DNA of 44,100 nucleotides, from the NCBI GenBank assembly GCA_938009275.1, contig CALLHY010000071.1, positions 1 to 44,100 of the forward strand. The letters are read 5' to 3'. Below are positions 27,057 through 34,787 of the stretch, piece after piece. The notes below the pieces were generated by a model. The model was not told the DNA's origin, made no database searches, and worked only from the letters and a program-made list of their open reading frames with translations. The translations under genes and the position numbers were made by a program. The DNA is from an uncultured bacterium. GTDB taxonomy: Bacteria; Cloacimonadota; Cloacimonadia; Cloacimonadales; Cloacimonadaceae. How positions within the stretch are numbered: position 1 is the first letter of the stretch; every line of letters begins with the position of its first letter.

Positions 27057-27335
27057 ATGAAGATTAGGAGCACATTTGTTACAGCGCTGCTTCTGTTGCT
27101 ATTATCGGCCTGTACCATTAACCGTCCTGTATGTGCCACATCCAATCCTTTGGGCGGCAAGGTAGGCGTTTATAAGCAGAAGAGTATTTTGTTTTTCATG
27201 CCACTCAGCAATACCGATGCTGCTATTCAAAAGGCTGCCGAAAATGGCGGTATCACACACATTTCAACGGTTGATCATAACGTTACTTATTTTCTGCTGT
27301 TTACCGAATATCGCACTATCGTGAGAGGGGAATAG
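27057..27335 (+). CDS. TRL-family lipoprotein
   Basis: The 92-residue protein has a lipoprotein signal (LLLLLLSAC, Cys19). The mature part matches the TRL family pattern: ATSNPLGGKVG, a hydrophobic strand with SILFF, AAIQKAAENGGITHISTVDHN and ending YRTIVRGE (family consensus recalled: AAKNGGITKI... Y-x-TIV-x-GE). TRL proteins are small bacterial lipoproteins of unknown function, often in tandem genes; only one copy occurs here. It is preceded by a probable promoter and stands alone. Confidence 0.8.
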   Translation: MKIRSTFVTALLLLLLSACTINRPVCATSNPLGGKVGVYKQKSILFFMPLSNTDAAIQKAAENGGITHISTVDHNVTYFLLFTEYRTIVRGE

Positions 27336-27921
27336 CAGGTTTCGGAGTTCGGCGTAGTTGTAACCTGCTGGGCTACGAAATCTGGTCGGCTTCAATCAGC
27401 ACAATTGTCTGTAAATAAGCAAGCTGCGCTCGCTGTTGCAAACGGATTATGCCACCCCAATGCTCTAAGATAAAACGGCTCCAAGCATGAACGAGAGCCT
27501 ACACATCTTATCACAAGTGCAGACTTATTGATCTACTCCGGTAACTAGAAACAAAGTATTTATCACAACCTAATCTCTCTGTGCCTTTTGTGCCCTCTGT
27601 GGTTTTTAAAAAAATCAAAATTAATGAGTCTGTCTATCCGGAATTAGCAATCAAGATACCGATTGATGAAAGTGACACCTGATCGACTCCAGACTTGGTG
27701 AGGTTTGTTTACAACCTGTCCACATAACTTCTCATTTTTCTTTTCCACTTAAACCCAATTTCTATTTATCCTAATTGGCATAATAACGTTTGTCTATCAC
27801 GAATGGCTCTGCCTAATGGGTCTTGGGAGTCTTACTTCTATTCACTTACATAAAAATAAATTCTTGACTAAAAGCCTAGCCCGAAAAACAGTTCAGCAAA
27901 GAGAAAATACTCAGAGTGATT
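27336..27921. other. Long intergenic stretch with one dispersed repeat
   Basis: About 585 nt without a supported gene. GCAGGTT (near 27333) and AACCTGC (near 27362) can pair and could terminate the TRL gene. The repeat copy at 27562-27610 is the only other structure. Leader sequence without a clear promoter precedes the small gene at 27922. Confidence 0.35.
27562..27610. repeat. Dispersed intergenic repeat, copy A
   Basis: The core TCTCTCTGTGCC-TTTTGTGCCCTCTGTGGTTTTTAAA recurs with a few changes at 29513-29562, and the flanking ATC-ACAA bases also match. Both copies are in gene-free gaps about 1.95 kb apart in the same orientation. Confidence 0.65.
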
Positions 27922-28200
27922 ATGAGCGAGATAGCTACTCTACGCTTCCTGAACCAGCCGGCAGAACAGAAGCACCCTGGCGATAAACCCAATGAATTCT
28001 TAATCTACCGTAGCTTTATTGAGCTAATGGGAGAATGCGCTAAACCCAAGAACCCCACAATCGCCAAGCTATTCAACATCCATCGCTTTGCGAATTACCA
28101 AGACAAGGTGAAAGACTTGCTGATGCAGATGTGCACCGTGAGTGTGAAAACGATTGAGAACGTGAAAATCATGAAATCATATTGCATTAAGGAGACGTAA
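27922..28200 (+). CDS. Small protein of unknown function, coupled to the FISUMP gene
   Basis: This 92-residue soluble protein (start ATG at 27922) was not recognised. It is charged, with a possible helix-turn-helix-like stretch (NPTIAKLFNIHRFANYQDKVKDLL) and a basic, Cys-containing C-terminus. It has no signal peptide. The stop codon directly abuts the ATG of the FISUMP protein at 28201, so the two are translated as a pair. A phage-type small DNA-binding protein is possible but unproven; the codon reading is otherwise convincing because of the coupling. Confidence 0.5.
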   Translation: MSEIATLRFLNQPAEQKHPGDKPNEFLIYRSFIELMGECAKPKNPTIAKLFNIHRFANYQDKVKDLLMQMCTVSVKTIENVKIMKSYCIKET

Positions 28201-29463
28201 ATGAATATCTTTAAAACAATCTTCCAGAAGAAACTCAGAACCGAGATAAGTTCCGACATCACAATAGCGAATGCCCCCAATGAGGATGATGATCATCAAG
28301 ATATTCAGCAAGATGTGAATCCTGTTGCCAAGTTTACAAAAGATATGAAGACTGCTCAAAAAGCTGAAACTGGAGTTTTCACTGATACCCGTGACGGTAA
28401 ATCCTATAGAACCATTACAATTAGTGGAATTACGATCATGGCGGAAAACTTTGCTTTCTACACATCCAAGGGTTTGTCTTGGGCATATGATAATGATCAA
28501 GACAATATACCAGCATTTGGCTACCTTTATGATTGGGAAACCGCAAAATATGTATGTCCTACCGGTTGGCATTTGCCCACCAAAGAAGAATTTGAATTTC
28601 TAATGATGCATATCGGGACAAATGATGATGATTGTACCCCTTGGTTAGTAGGGGGTGAGAGTGGTTTTGATGCTCCACTAGGAGGGTATCGGCATGGAAG
28701 AGGAGGTTTTTATGATATTTTAACATCAGCGAATATTTGGAGCAGTCAGTATGACCATGACTCTGCATGGAGTCTATACATTGATAGTAACAGTGATGAA
28801 CCAGTTATGAAGTTGTACAGCAATGCCTGTGGGTTTTCGGCTCGCTACATAAAAGATAATGCTAAGAATACTCAAACAAAACAAAGAAAGAGTAATGAAA
28901 GCTGTCAAAAGTGTGCCAATTCATCTGTTACTGCAAAGAATTCTTCCAAAATCGAGAATGGCTTGTTTACAGATAACCGGGATGGGAAGTCGTATAAAAC
29001 TGTAAAAATCGGCAACAAGACTATTCTGGCTGAAAACTTTGCCTTCAAGCCAAGCAGTGGAAGATTCTGGGCATATAATGACGATGAGAAGAATGTAGAA
29101 AAGTACGGTTACTTATACGATTTGAAAACAGCGGTAAGTGTATGCCCAGCAGGATGGCACATACCTTCCCATGAGGAATTTCAAAAAATCCTAAAATTGT
29201 ATGGCAGTGAAAGCGAAGATATATATAATGCAATGATAATGGGTGGCCAAAGCGGATTTGAAGCGAAACTGGCAGGATGCTTGGACTATTATAGCTTTTA
29301 CAATTGGATTGAGGAGAAATCCTTTTATTGGTGTTCAACTGAACATTGGGATACAAAACCATTCTTCGAATGGGTACTGCAGATAAACAGTCTCAGATCT
29401 CAAGCCTTTATGTGCGCATTCCAAAAAACATGTGGTTTTTCTGTACGGCTTATCAAGGATTAG
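28201..29463 (+). CDS. Protein with two FISUMP (Fib_succ_major) domains
   Basis: The 420-residue protein contains two copies of the Fibrobacter succinogenes major paralogous domain. Each runs from FTDTRDGKSYRTITI or FTDNRDGKSYKTVKI, through MAENFAF / LAENFAF and YLYDWETA / YLYDLKTA, to VCPTGWHLPTKEEF or VCPAGWHIPSHEEF, and ends CGFSARYIKD / CGFSVRLIKD. They span about residues 57-218 and 256-420. The linker (residues 219-250) is Lys/Ser-rich. The N-terminus shows no signal peptide, unlike most FISUMP proteins, so the location is unclear. AAGGAG precedes the start within the upstream gene. Function of the family is unknown; some members lie on cell surfaces. Confidence 0.85.
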   Translation: MNIFKTIFQKKLRTEISSDITIANAPNEDDDHQDIQQDVNPVAKFTKDMKTAQKAETGVFTDTRDGKSYRTITISGITIMAENFAFYTSKGLSWAYDNDQDNIPAFGYLYDWETAKYVCPTGWHLPTKEEFEFLMMHIGTNDDDCTPWLVGGESGFDAPLGGYRHGRGGFYDILTSANIWSSQYDHDSAWSLYIDSNSDEPVMKLYSNACGFSARYIKDNAKNTQTKQRKSNESCQKCANSSVTAKNSSKIENGLFTDNRDGKSYKTVKIGNKTILAENFAFKPSSGRFWAYNDDEKNVEKYGYLYDLKTAVSVCPAGWHIPSHEEFQKILKLYGSESEDIYNAMIMGGQSGFEAKLAGCLDYYSFYNWIEEKSFYWCSTEHWDTKPFFEWVLQINSLRSQAFMCAFQKTCGFSVRLIKD

Positions 29464-29512
29464 CTTATGTTTTGAACAGCTATGTCGCCTGGGGCTATAT
29501 GATGAGGTGCTT

Positions 29513-29562
29513 ATCCACAATCTGGTCTCTCTGTGTCCTTTATGCCCTCTGGGGTTTTAAAT
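29513..29562. repeat. Dispersed intergenic repeat, copy B
   Basis: Matches copy A (27562-27610) over about 50 nt with small substitutions; it lies between the convergent FISUMP gene and the gene ending at 29600. The pairing suggests a repeat family scattered in intergenic DNA. Confidence 0.65.
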
Positions 29563-29599
29563 AAACCCTTATCCGAGACAGCGTCTGTGGAGGTATTAC

Positions 29600-30376
29600 C
29601 TAATCGCTCTTTGGTGCTGTAACCCCGGTGTTTTGCTTAAATAGACTTTTAAAATAATCTTTCTCCACCTTACCTTGAAAACTAATGCCGCTTAGCTGAT
29701 CAAAATAGAACTTGCCAGAGCTGTGAAGGTGCACATTTTCTCCTATTTCATTTTCGGCAACCCTTAATACTTCAATAGAAAACCTTGGTGGACCGCTATG
29801 CTTGCTTGATCTAGTGTGTGTAGTATCTATTGGTGTTAGTGAGATAATACTCCCCTCGTTATCCTCAATTACTTTTGGCTTATCCTTGTAACGCAATAAC
29901 TGGAGTATGATTTCACCCTTTAGAGAGCGATCATCAGTAATTGCTTCCAAAGTGTCAATATCGGACTTAACAATAAACCAGAAATTATCGTCACCGTCCC
30001 CTTTGATTTGATTACCGGTAACGTAAGGGGATAGCAGATAATACGTTCTGTAAGGTTTGTAGCCTCGAGAAGCTGCATCTACATGGATATCATATTTTAC
30101 AGTGACAATCTCACCATAAGAATATTGGAACTTATCAGGTAAGAATTCTGACTCCGATTCAATGGCTACTATCTTGTCATCGCTTCGCCAGCGGAGATCT
30201 ATGTAACCCGATTCTGGGCCGAGTATCTCGCCAGGTTCATCGCCATGCATTGGAGCTGCAGTTCCCCAAAGCGAAGATAACATTAAGAGCATAACAAATA
30301 GCAACAGACTTTGTTTACGGAGCACATGATTACAGCTAGTATCCGTTGATAGCTTTACTGCATCTTTCATTGCCAT
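29600..30376 (-). CDS. Exported or membrane-anchored protein of unknown function
   Basis: This roughly 258-residue protein (start at the ATG 30376, preceded by AAGGGTGA) was not recognised. It has a hydrophilic N-terminus of about 20 residues, a hydrophobic segment (LLLFVMLLMLSSLWGTA) and a soluble, acidic, beta-rich remainder. It is either a protein with an unusually long signal peptide or one anchored by a single helix. No catalytic motif was seen. It lies 33 nt downstream of the GLUG-repeat protein on the same strand, so the two are probably co-transcribed and may work together at the cell surface. Confidence 0.6.
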   Translation of the reverse strand: MAMKDAVKLSTDTSCNHVLRKQSLLLFVMLLMLSSLWGTAAPMHGDEPGEILGPESGYIDLRWRSDDKIVAIESESEFLPDKFQYSYGEIVTVKYDIHVDAASRGYKPYRTYYLLSPYVTGNQIKGDGDDNFWFIVKSDIDTLEAITDDRSLKGEIILQLLRYKDKPKVIEDNEGSIISLTPIDTTHTRSSKHSGPPRFSIEVLRVAENEIGENVHLHSSGKFYFDQLSGISFQGKVEKDYFKSLFKQNTGVTAPKSD

Positions 30377-30409
30377 ATTATTATCACCCTTTGATGTAAA
30401 CTGCACATA

Positions 30410-32971
30410 CTACTTTAAGAGCAATAAACGTTGGGTTTCCACCTCAGCATCACATTCCAATCTTATAAAGTAAACACCGGTGGCACACCGAACACATGAG
30501 TCAGAAAGCCCATCCCATCTCAATTGATGATTACCAGCAGTAAAAAATCCATCTGCGATAGTTCTAATTCTCTGACCTCTGATATTATATACGTTAAGAG
30601 AGACGAGTGCAGATTTTTTCGACACGAAAGTTATCGCTGTACTAGTACGAAATGGATTGGGGTACGAATACAAGGACAAAGAATTGATGTCTGGAATCAT
30701 GTTCTCATCATCAACTTCAGTGTTATTTTGCCATCTAAAAGATGGATAACCACTGTTTACGTTTGGGTTCATTTGCCAGATTGATGAAAAGTCCCATCCT
30801 GAAAAAGTAGCTTGGGTATGCATTTCAGCCGTAGTTTTGGGGGTTGCACCGGTACCGTTGTTTTGGCCAGAAGCTTCAATGTCATAATAGCAATCCTGGA
30901 GCAAATGGCATGTACCACAACTCCCTATAAAACCATTACGTTGGATTATGTCCCCATTTTCGGTTCGTATTGATCCTGTGTTAAAATTGTTGAATATAGT
31001 ACCGTTAATACACTCTCCGATTACACCCCCGATTTGATAATTATAACCAAGATTTACAACAGTCAATTGCCCAGAATTATATGAGTTATACAGATGAATG
31101 TAGTTCCATACATAGCCAACTAATCCTCCAACTTGTGTTGTTCCTTTTACCTCGCCTCTATTTAAGCTTTTCTGAATATTCAGTCTATAACCACTTCCTA
31201 CTACTCCCCCCACTTTTTCTTCACCTATAACAGAAGCGGCATTAAAGCATTTGAGTATCTGAACTGATTCATATCCCCCGCCAATCATGCCTCCGACGCC
31301 ACCAATTCCAGTTATGGTTCCCGTAGTCCAACAATCCGTCAAGTGTGCATGATCGAGATAGCCCCCAATTCCTCCAACACATAGGTTTCCCAAGACATTG
31401 CCTGTGGAATAACAGCCACTAACATCGACAAAACTACTACTATGTATATTGCCAATAAGACCGCCTACATCATTAACTCCAGTCACGGTAACGCTCGAAC
31501 CGCAATCGCTTATTGCACCACCATGTACATATCCTAGCAAGCCTCCCGTTGTCTCGCCTGATCCTGTAACGGCACCTGATACTGTGCAGCCAATAATACT
31601 ATGTGCTGGATTTTGATTATTATGGTAATCGCCAGCCAGTCCACCCACTGATCCCAAGCCTGCAATGTTCACATCGACGAGATGAAGATTGCTAACAGAA
31701 CCCTTTAATATCCCAAACAATCCAATCTCAGATTCTTCTGGCCTGTTGATCACTAATCCGGCAATCTGGTGATTTTGACCATCGTAGAATCCTTCAAAGA
31801 ATGCATCAATAAAATTCGATACGGCCACACCTATAGGCAACCATCCCTTCCCATTATTCCATGAGGCAGTAATGGACAGGTCGATATCATTGTTTTGATA
31901 TAAGTAAACATCCTTGAATCTATCTAGAAAGTCATTAACCCTATACATAATCCATTTCAGGTGGTCAACACTGGTAATCAAGTAGGGTGCTTCCTCAGTC
32001 CCCACACCACTCGGTTTTATTAAATTCATGCCATTTCTTAGCACTGGATAACCCTGTGATCCAATAGTCCAGTAAACGTTAAAATCCCAGTTATCAAAGT
32101 TTGCCGGTTGTTGCATTTGAGAAGGGGTTAGGGGAGCAGCTCCATAGCCTTCAGACTGCCCAGTGCTTTGACTATCAAAATAGTTAGCATAAAAAAACGT
32201 GTAACCCTCATCATCGCCACACCCAATAAAACCCTTGTTAGAGGGTGTGGTAGAGCTTAGGTAAGTAACTAATCCTCTTGCATGGCATTTCTCAATCCGC
32301 GTATGATTAGTGCAACCGATAAAACTTCCCAGCATATCCCCTTCACTCGCTTCGGAGCGTGTTACATCTACATCAGAATGGCAGTTCAATATCGTTAAGG
32401 AGTATCCTCCATTGCCTACTATCCCACCAACATAGTTGTTCCCTTTTACTGATCCACTTGCATAGCAGTTACACATTTGTACATAAGTGTTATTTCCTAC
32501 GAAAGCTCCTACGTTCAAATCTCCAACGATGTTCACGTTCAGGAGGCTAAGGTTGCTAATGCAAGCACTATCAACATTACCAAACAATCCACTTGGTTCG
32601 TAATCCGAATAACCATAGGTGGCTTCCGGCCTGTTGATGTACAAACCTGAGATATTGTGTCCCAATCCATCATAGTACCCTCTGAATTTGGGAGAATAAC
32701 TTGCATTACGATAACCGATGGGTATCCACCCTTGCTCATTATTCCAGTTTTGTGTTTCAAATGCGTTTATATCCGCTGTTTGGATAAAGAACTCACCTTG
32801 AAATCCATATAGGTCATTATTAACCCGAGTGGCAATCCAGAATAAATTGGACAGAGTGGATATTTGAAAAGGATCGCTTTTCGTTCCTGAACCCTGCGGC
32901 TGTACTGCAGTCTGCGCACTAACACAACCGATGATAGATAAAACAATAAGTATTAATACAATACGTTTCAT
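30410..32971 (-). CDS. GLUG-repeat surface adhesin with C-terminal sorting domain
   Basis: The roughly 853-residue protein has a signal peptide (MKRIVLILIVLSIIGCVSA) and two similar halves. Each half opens with a GSGT/GVGT-x-PFQI segment, then NN-x-GW-x-PIG, a YYDG-GHNISGL / FYDGQNHQIAGL motif, GLFG, and many GLUG-type turns (VGGIVGNGG, VGGLIGN, IGGVIGEC), and closes with a Y(F/Y)D...SGQ...GYPVL/YPSF unit. GLUG repeats occur in adhesins and IgA-peptidase-like proteins. The last 85 residues form a YPNPF...NVYNIRGQRIR...GVYFIRL sorting domain. ATG 32971 follows GGAGG; the TTG upstream is not used. It leads a two-gene unit with the protein at 29600. Confidence 0.85.
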   Translation of the reverse strand: MKRIVLILIVLSIIGCVSAQTAVQPQGSGTKSDPFQISTLSNLFWIATRVNNDLYGFQGEFFIQTADINAFETQNWNNEQGWIPIGYRNASYSPKFRGYYDGLGHNISGLYINRPEATYGYSDYEPSGLFGNVDSACISNLSLLNVNIVGDLNVGAFVGNNTYVQMCNCYASGSVKGNNYVGGIVGNGGYSLTILNCHSDVDVTRSEASEGDMLGSFIGCTNHTRIEKCHARGLVTYLSSTTPSNKGFIGCGDDEGYTFFYANYFDSQSTGQSEGYGAAPLTPSQMQQPANFDNWDFNVYWTIGSQGYPVLRNGMNLIKPSGVGTEEAPYLITSVDHLKWIMYRVNDFLDRFKDVYLYQNNDIDLSITASWNNGKGWLPIGVAVSNFIDAFFEGFYDGQNHQIAGLVINRPEESEIGLFGILKGSVSNLHLVDVNIAGLGSVGGLAGDYHNNQNPAHSIIGCTVSGAVTGSGETTGGLLGYVHGGAISDCGSSVTVTGVNDVGGLIGNIHSSSFVDVSGCYSTGNVLGNLCVGGIGGYLDHAHLTDCWTTGTITGIGGVGGMIGGGYESVQILKCFNAASVIGEEKVGGVVGSGYRLNIQKSLNRGEVKGTTQVGGLVGYVWNYIHLYNSYNSGQLTVVNLGYNYQIGGVIGECINGTIFNNFNTGSIRTENGDIIQRNGFIGSCGTCHLLQDCYYDIEASGQNNGTGATPKTTAEMHTQATFSGWDFSSIWQMNPNVNSGYPSFRWQNNTEVDDENMIPDINSLSLYSYPNPFRTSTAITFVSKKSALVSLNVYNIRGQRIRTIADGFFTAGNHQLRWDGLSDSCVRCATGVYFIRLECDAEVETQRLLLLK

Positions 32972-32983
32972 GTAAACCTCCAA

Positions 32984-33563
32984 GTTTATCTTCCTTCCTT
33001 GATAGTAGCATATCCAATATCTGTCAAGTTCTTTCTACAATACTTTTCCCCGTTTTTCCATCATGGATTAGGCTGTTAATTTGCTTAAAGCTATATCCCA
33101 TATTGGTACTGGGGTTGGAATTCATTGTAGAGCTAAACATGCGCTGGAACATATACTTGTTTAACCTAAACATCTCTTGTTCCAAGTCTCAAATTCCACT
33201 CTAACTCCTCTCTCCATAATTCCTAATTTCACCCTAAATCCCCTAAAAACCGCCCCCTTGTTTCCCTTTCGTTCCTCTTTCCTTCAAGGAAGCACTGTGT
33301 TACAATTATGCCGAGACCACGCCGCGATTCTGCCACAACGCGGCGTGATCGCGGCAGGAGTGTGGCAGTATCATCACACATTGCTTCCTTGATCGAGTAA
33401 GGGATGTTAAGGTTTTGGTAAAGGATTCGTAAAGTGGAGAGTCACCCTTTTAAGTATACAGGGTAGAGCACTGAGAATGTTGCCTATAGGAGTGATGAAA
33501 TAATTGTAAGAAATAAGGGCACAACTGAAGTGACAAAATACCGTGATGAAATAAATCCAAATC
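32984..33563. other. Intergenic region between the GLUG gene and the phage remnant
   Basis: About 580 nt with no supported gene. The first part should hold the GLUG gene's promoter. The C/T-rich section 33177-33280 reads open in one frame but looks non-coding. The 109-bp palindromic element occupies 33284-33392, and the rest to 33563 shows no clear feature. Confidence 0.4.
33284..33392. repeat. 109-bp nested palindromic element with inverted terminal arms
   Basis: Perfect 11-bp terminal arms (TCAAGGAAGCA / TGCTTCCTTGA) extend to 17 bp with one mismatch. Inside are three interlocking perfect inverted repeats: CACGCCGCG (33318) / CGCGGCGTG (33339), GCCGCGAT (33321) / ATCGCGGC (33348), and CTGCCACA (33330) / TGTGGCAG (33361). 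These compete for pairing, so the element can fold in alternative ways. It encodes no protein. It resembles a MITE or REP-like element; an attC site is less likely because no GTTRRRY-type ends are present. Confidence 0.65.
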
Positions 33564-33794
33564 TTGATCCATAGTTCAGGCACTTCGATCCGAATATCGA
33601 ATTCTCTCCAAATAGAAACATCCAAGGTGCTCTTTCCGGAGGGACAGGATACACCAACCATGATCAGTCAGTTCCTCACCTATCCTGATGGCTATATCGA
33701 TGGCTGTGATGCCCTGGCTGGCTGTCTGGTGAGGTTCTCGGAATACGATATTAGCAGGAACAGAGTGAAAGTCCGAAGGCTTGTACCAGCGTAG
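33564..33794 (+). pseudogene. Remnant of a phage large terminase (C-terminal end)
   Basis: A short open stretch encodes the C-terminal motif of phage large terminases: KVLFPEGQ, TMISQFLTYPDGYIDGCDALAGCL, resembling the nuclease-domain ending (pattern FP-x-G-x-D-DALAG). The ATPase and most of the nuclease domain are missing and no proper start exists. It ends at a TAG within a palindrome at 33784. In a phage it would be followed by portal and head genes; the next item is a head gene remnant. Confidence 0.45.
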
Positions 33795-33801
33795 GCTGGT
33801 A
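33784..33801. repeat. Short palindrome at the terminase/head-gene junction
   Basis: TACCAGC-gtag-GCTGGTA is a perfect 7-bp stem. It contains the stop codon of the terminase remnant and ends 8 nt before the ATG of the head-protein remnant. It looks like a small dispersed palindrome; only one copy was found here. Confidence 0.45.
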
Positions 33802-34264
33802 TCCATATATGACCTACTGCGATCAGCTTATGCTTGAATACTACCGGGTCCTCAACAATGCCTGGAAAACCGAGATCAGAGATGCTACACGCCTTGCCAT
33901 TCAGATGCTGAGTGATATGCCAAGAGCCGAGAAGATCAACAAGGGCTCAATAGATAAGCTTATGAGCATCATTAATACCCAGTTGGGAGATGACGTCGCA
34001 GCACTGGTCAATGAGCCCACCAAGAGGGTAATAAACCGCTGTGTGCGGCTTGGGCTGAGGGACACCCAAGTCCAAGCTCCAACCAAGACCAGTATCGGAC
34101 TCTGGGGTATCGAGGATCAGCATCTCTCTTCGACTATCCAGAAGCTGTCTTGTTCTGGATTGGGAACCACTTCGAAACCGATGTGAGACAGAACTTCGCA
34201 GATACCCTTTCCAAAGCAATCGAGCAGGGCTTTACCCAAGAGATGCTTGCGGATACTTTTCCTC

Positions 34265-34290
34265 GTCATTCTCGACCTGATCGGGAATCT
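34265..34290. repeat. 26-bp palindromic repeat, copy 1
   Basis: GTCATTCTCGACCTGATCGGGAATCT-type sequence with imperfect ATTCTCGA / TCGGGAAT arms. It matches the copy at 34407-34432 at about 22 of 26 positions. In the reading frame it inserts residues HSRPDRES into the head protein. Confidence 0.6.
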
Positions 34291-34406
34291 ATATATCTCG
34301 CCAATCGCTCATCACACTACTGGCAGGGACTGGCAGAGCATACAGCCCTCAGAGTCCGTGAGTTCGGGAGACTACAGGGATATAAGAAAGCCAAAGCCAG
34401 ATACTT

Positions 34407-34432
34407 GTCATTCCCGACCCGAGCGGGAATCC
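34407..34432. repeat. 26-bp palindromic repeat, copy 2
   Basis: Perfect ATTCCCG / CGGGAAT arms around ACCCGAG, in a GTCATTCCCG...CGGGAATCC context. It belongs to the widely found TCATTCCCG...CGGGAAT class of small dispersed palindromes (recalled). It adds LSFPTRAGI to the reading frame. A possible partial third copy is the CATTCCCG at about 34673. Confidence 0.65.
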
Positions 34433-34730
34433 ATTATAACATCCAGGATGATCGCACCAGTGACATCTGCAGGGCTTTGGCAGCCCAAGACAGGGTCTAT
34501 CCTCTTAACGATGCACTCGAAGTGATGGATAATCTCATGGCTCTGGATACTAAGTCCAACAGTCTGGATGATGCTCGGGAATACATCAAAGCCCTTGCAC
34601 CCTGGATTAAAGATGATCAGATCGAATACGACTCAGAGATGAACCCGGTAGGCGTCTCCGGAGCACATACCCCATTCCCGCCTTTTCATTGAAAGTGCAG
34701 GACGACGACTGTGATACTTTTATAAAATCC

Positions 34731-34758
34731 TTGACTGAATAACTAATATCTATATACT
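34731..34758 (+). promoter_or_regulatory. Promoter of the AT-rich gene block
   Basis: TTGACT (34731-34736), a 16-bp spacer and TATACT (34753-34758) stand 30 nt above the ATG of the gene at 34788. It sits just past the truncated end of the phage head gene, at the start of AT-rich sequence. Confidence 0.6.
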
Positions 34759-34787
34759 AGTTCAATAATTCAAAATAGAAAGAGACT

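Larger units (their letters stand above)
33809..34692 (+). pseudogene. Frameshifted phage minor head protein (SPP1 gp7 / Mu F-like)
   Basis: Two overlapping frames make one decayed gene. The first (33809-34186, MTYCDQLMLEYYRVL...) covers the N-terminal part. From about 34125 the coding signal moves to another frame (FDYPEAVLFWIGNHFETDVRQNF, continuing to 34692). Its C-terminal DDRTSDICRAL and final PPFH are the marks of minor head / head-morphogenesis proteins of the Mu F / SPP1 gp7 type, which normally continue PPFH-P-x-CR; here a stop cuts it short. A one-base insertion or loss near 34126-34132 would restore the frame. Two 26-bp palindromes sit inside the reading frame. The gene is non-functional as read; a sequencing error would have to be excluded. 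Confidence 0.6.

Noticed and set aside
33318..33368. Integron attC site
   Set aside because: Nested palindromes are present but no GTTRRRY/RYYYAAC ends, gene cassette or integrase was seen.
33177..33392. 71-residue plus-strand reading upstream of the phage remnant
   Set aside because: Low-complexity and Pro/Leu/Ser-rich; it ends in the palindrome at 33284-33392.
34247..34525. 92-residue reading within the head-gene pseudogene
   Set aside because: A third frame through the palindromes; the head-protein motifs are in another frame.
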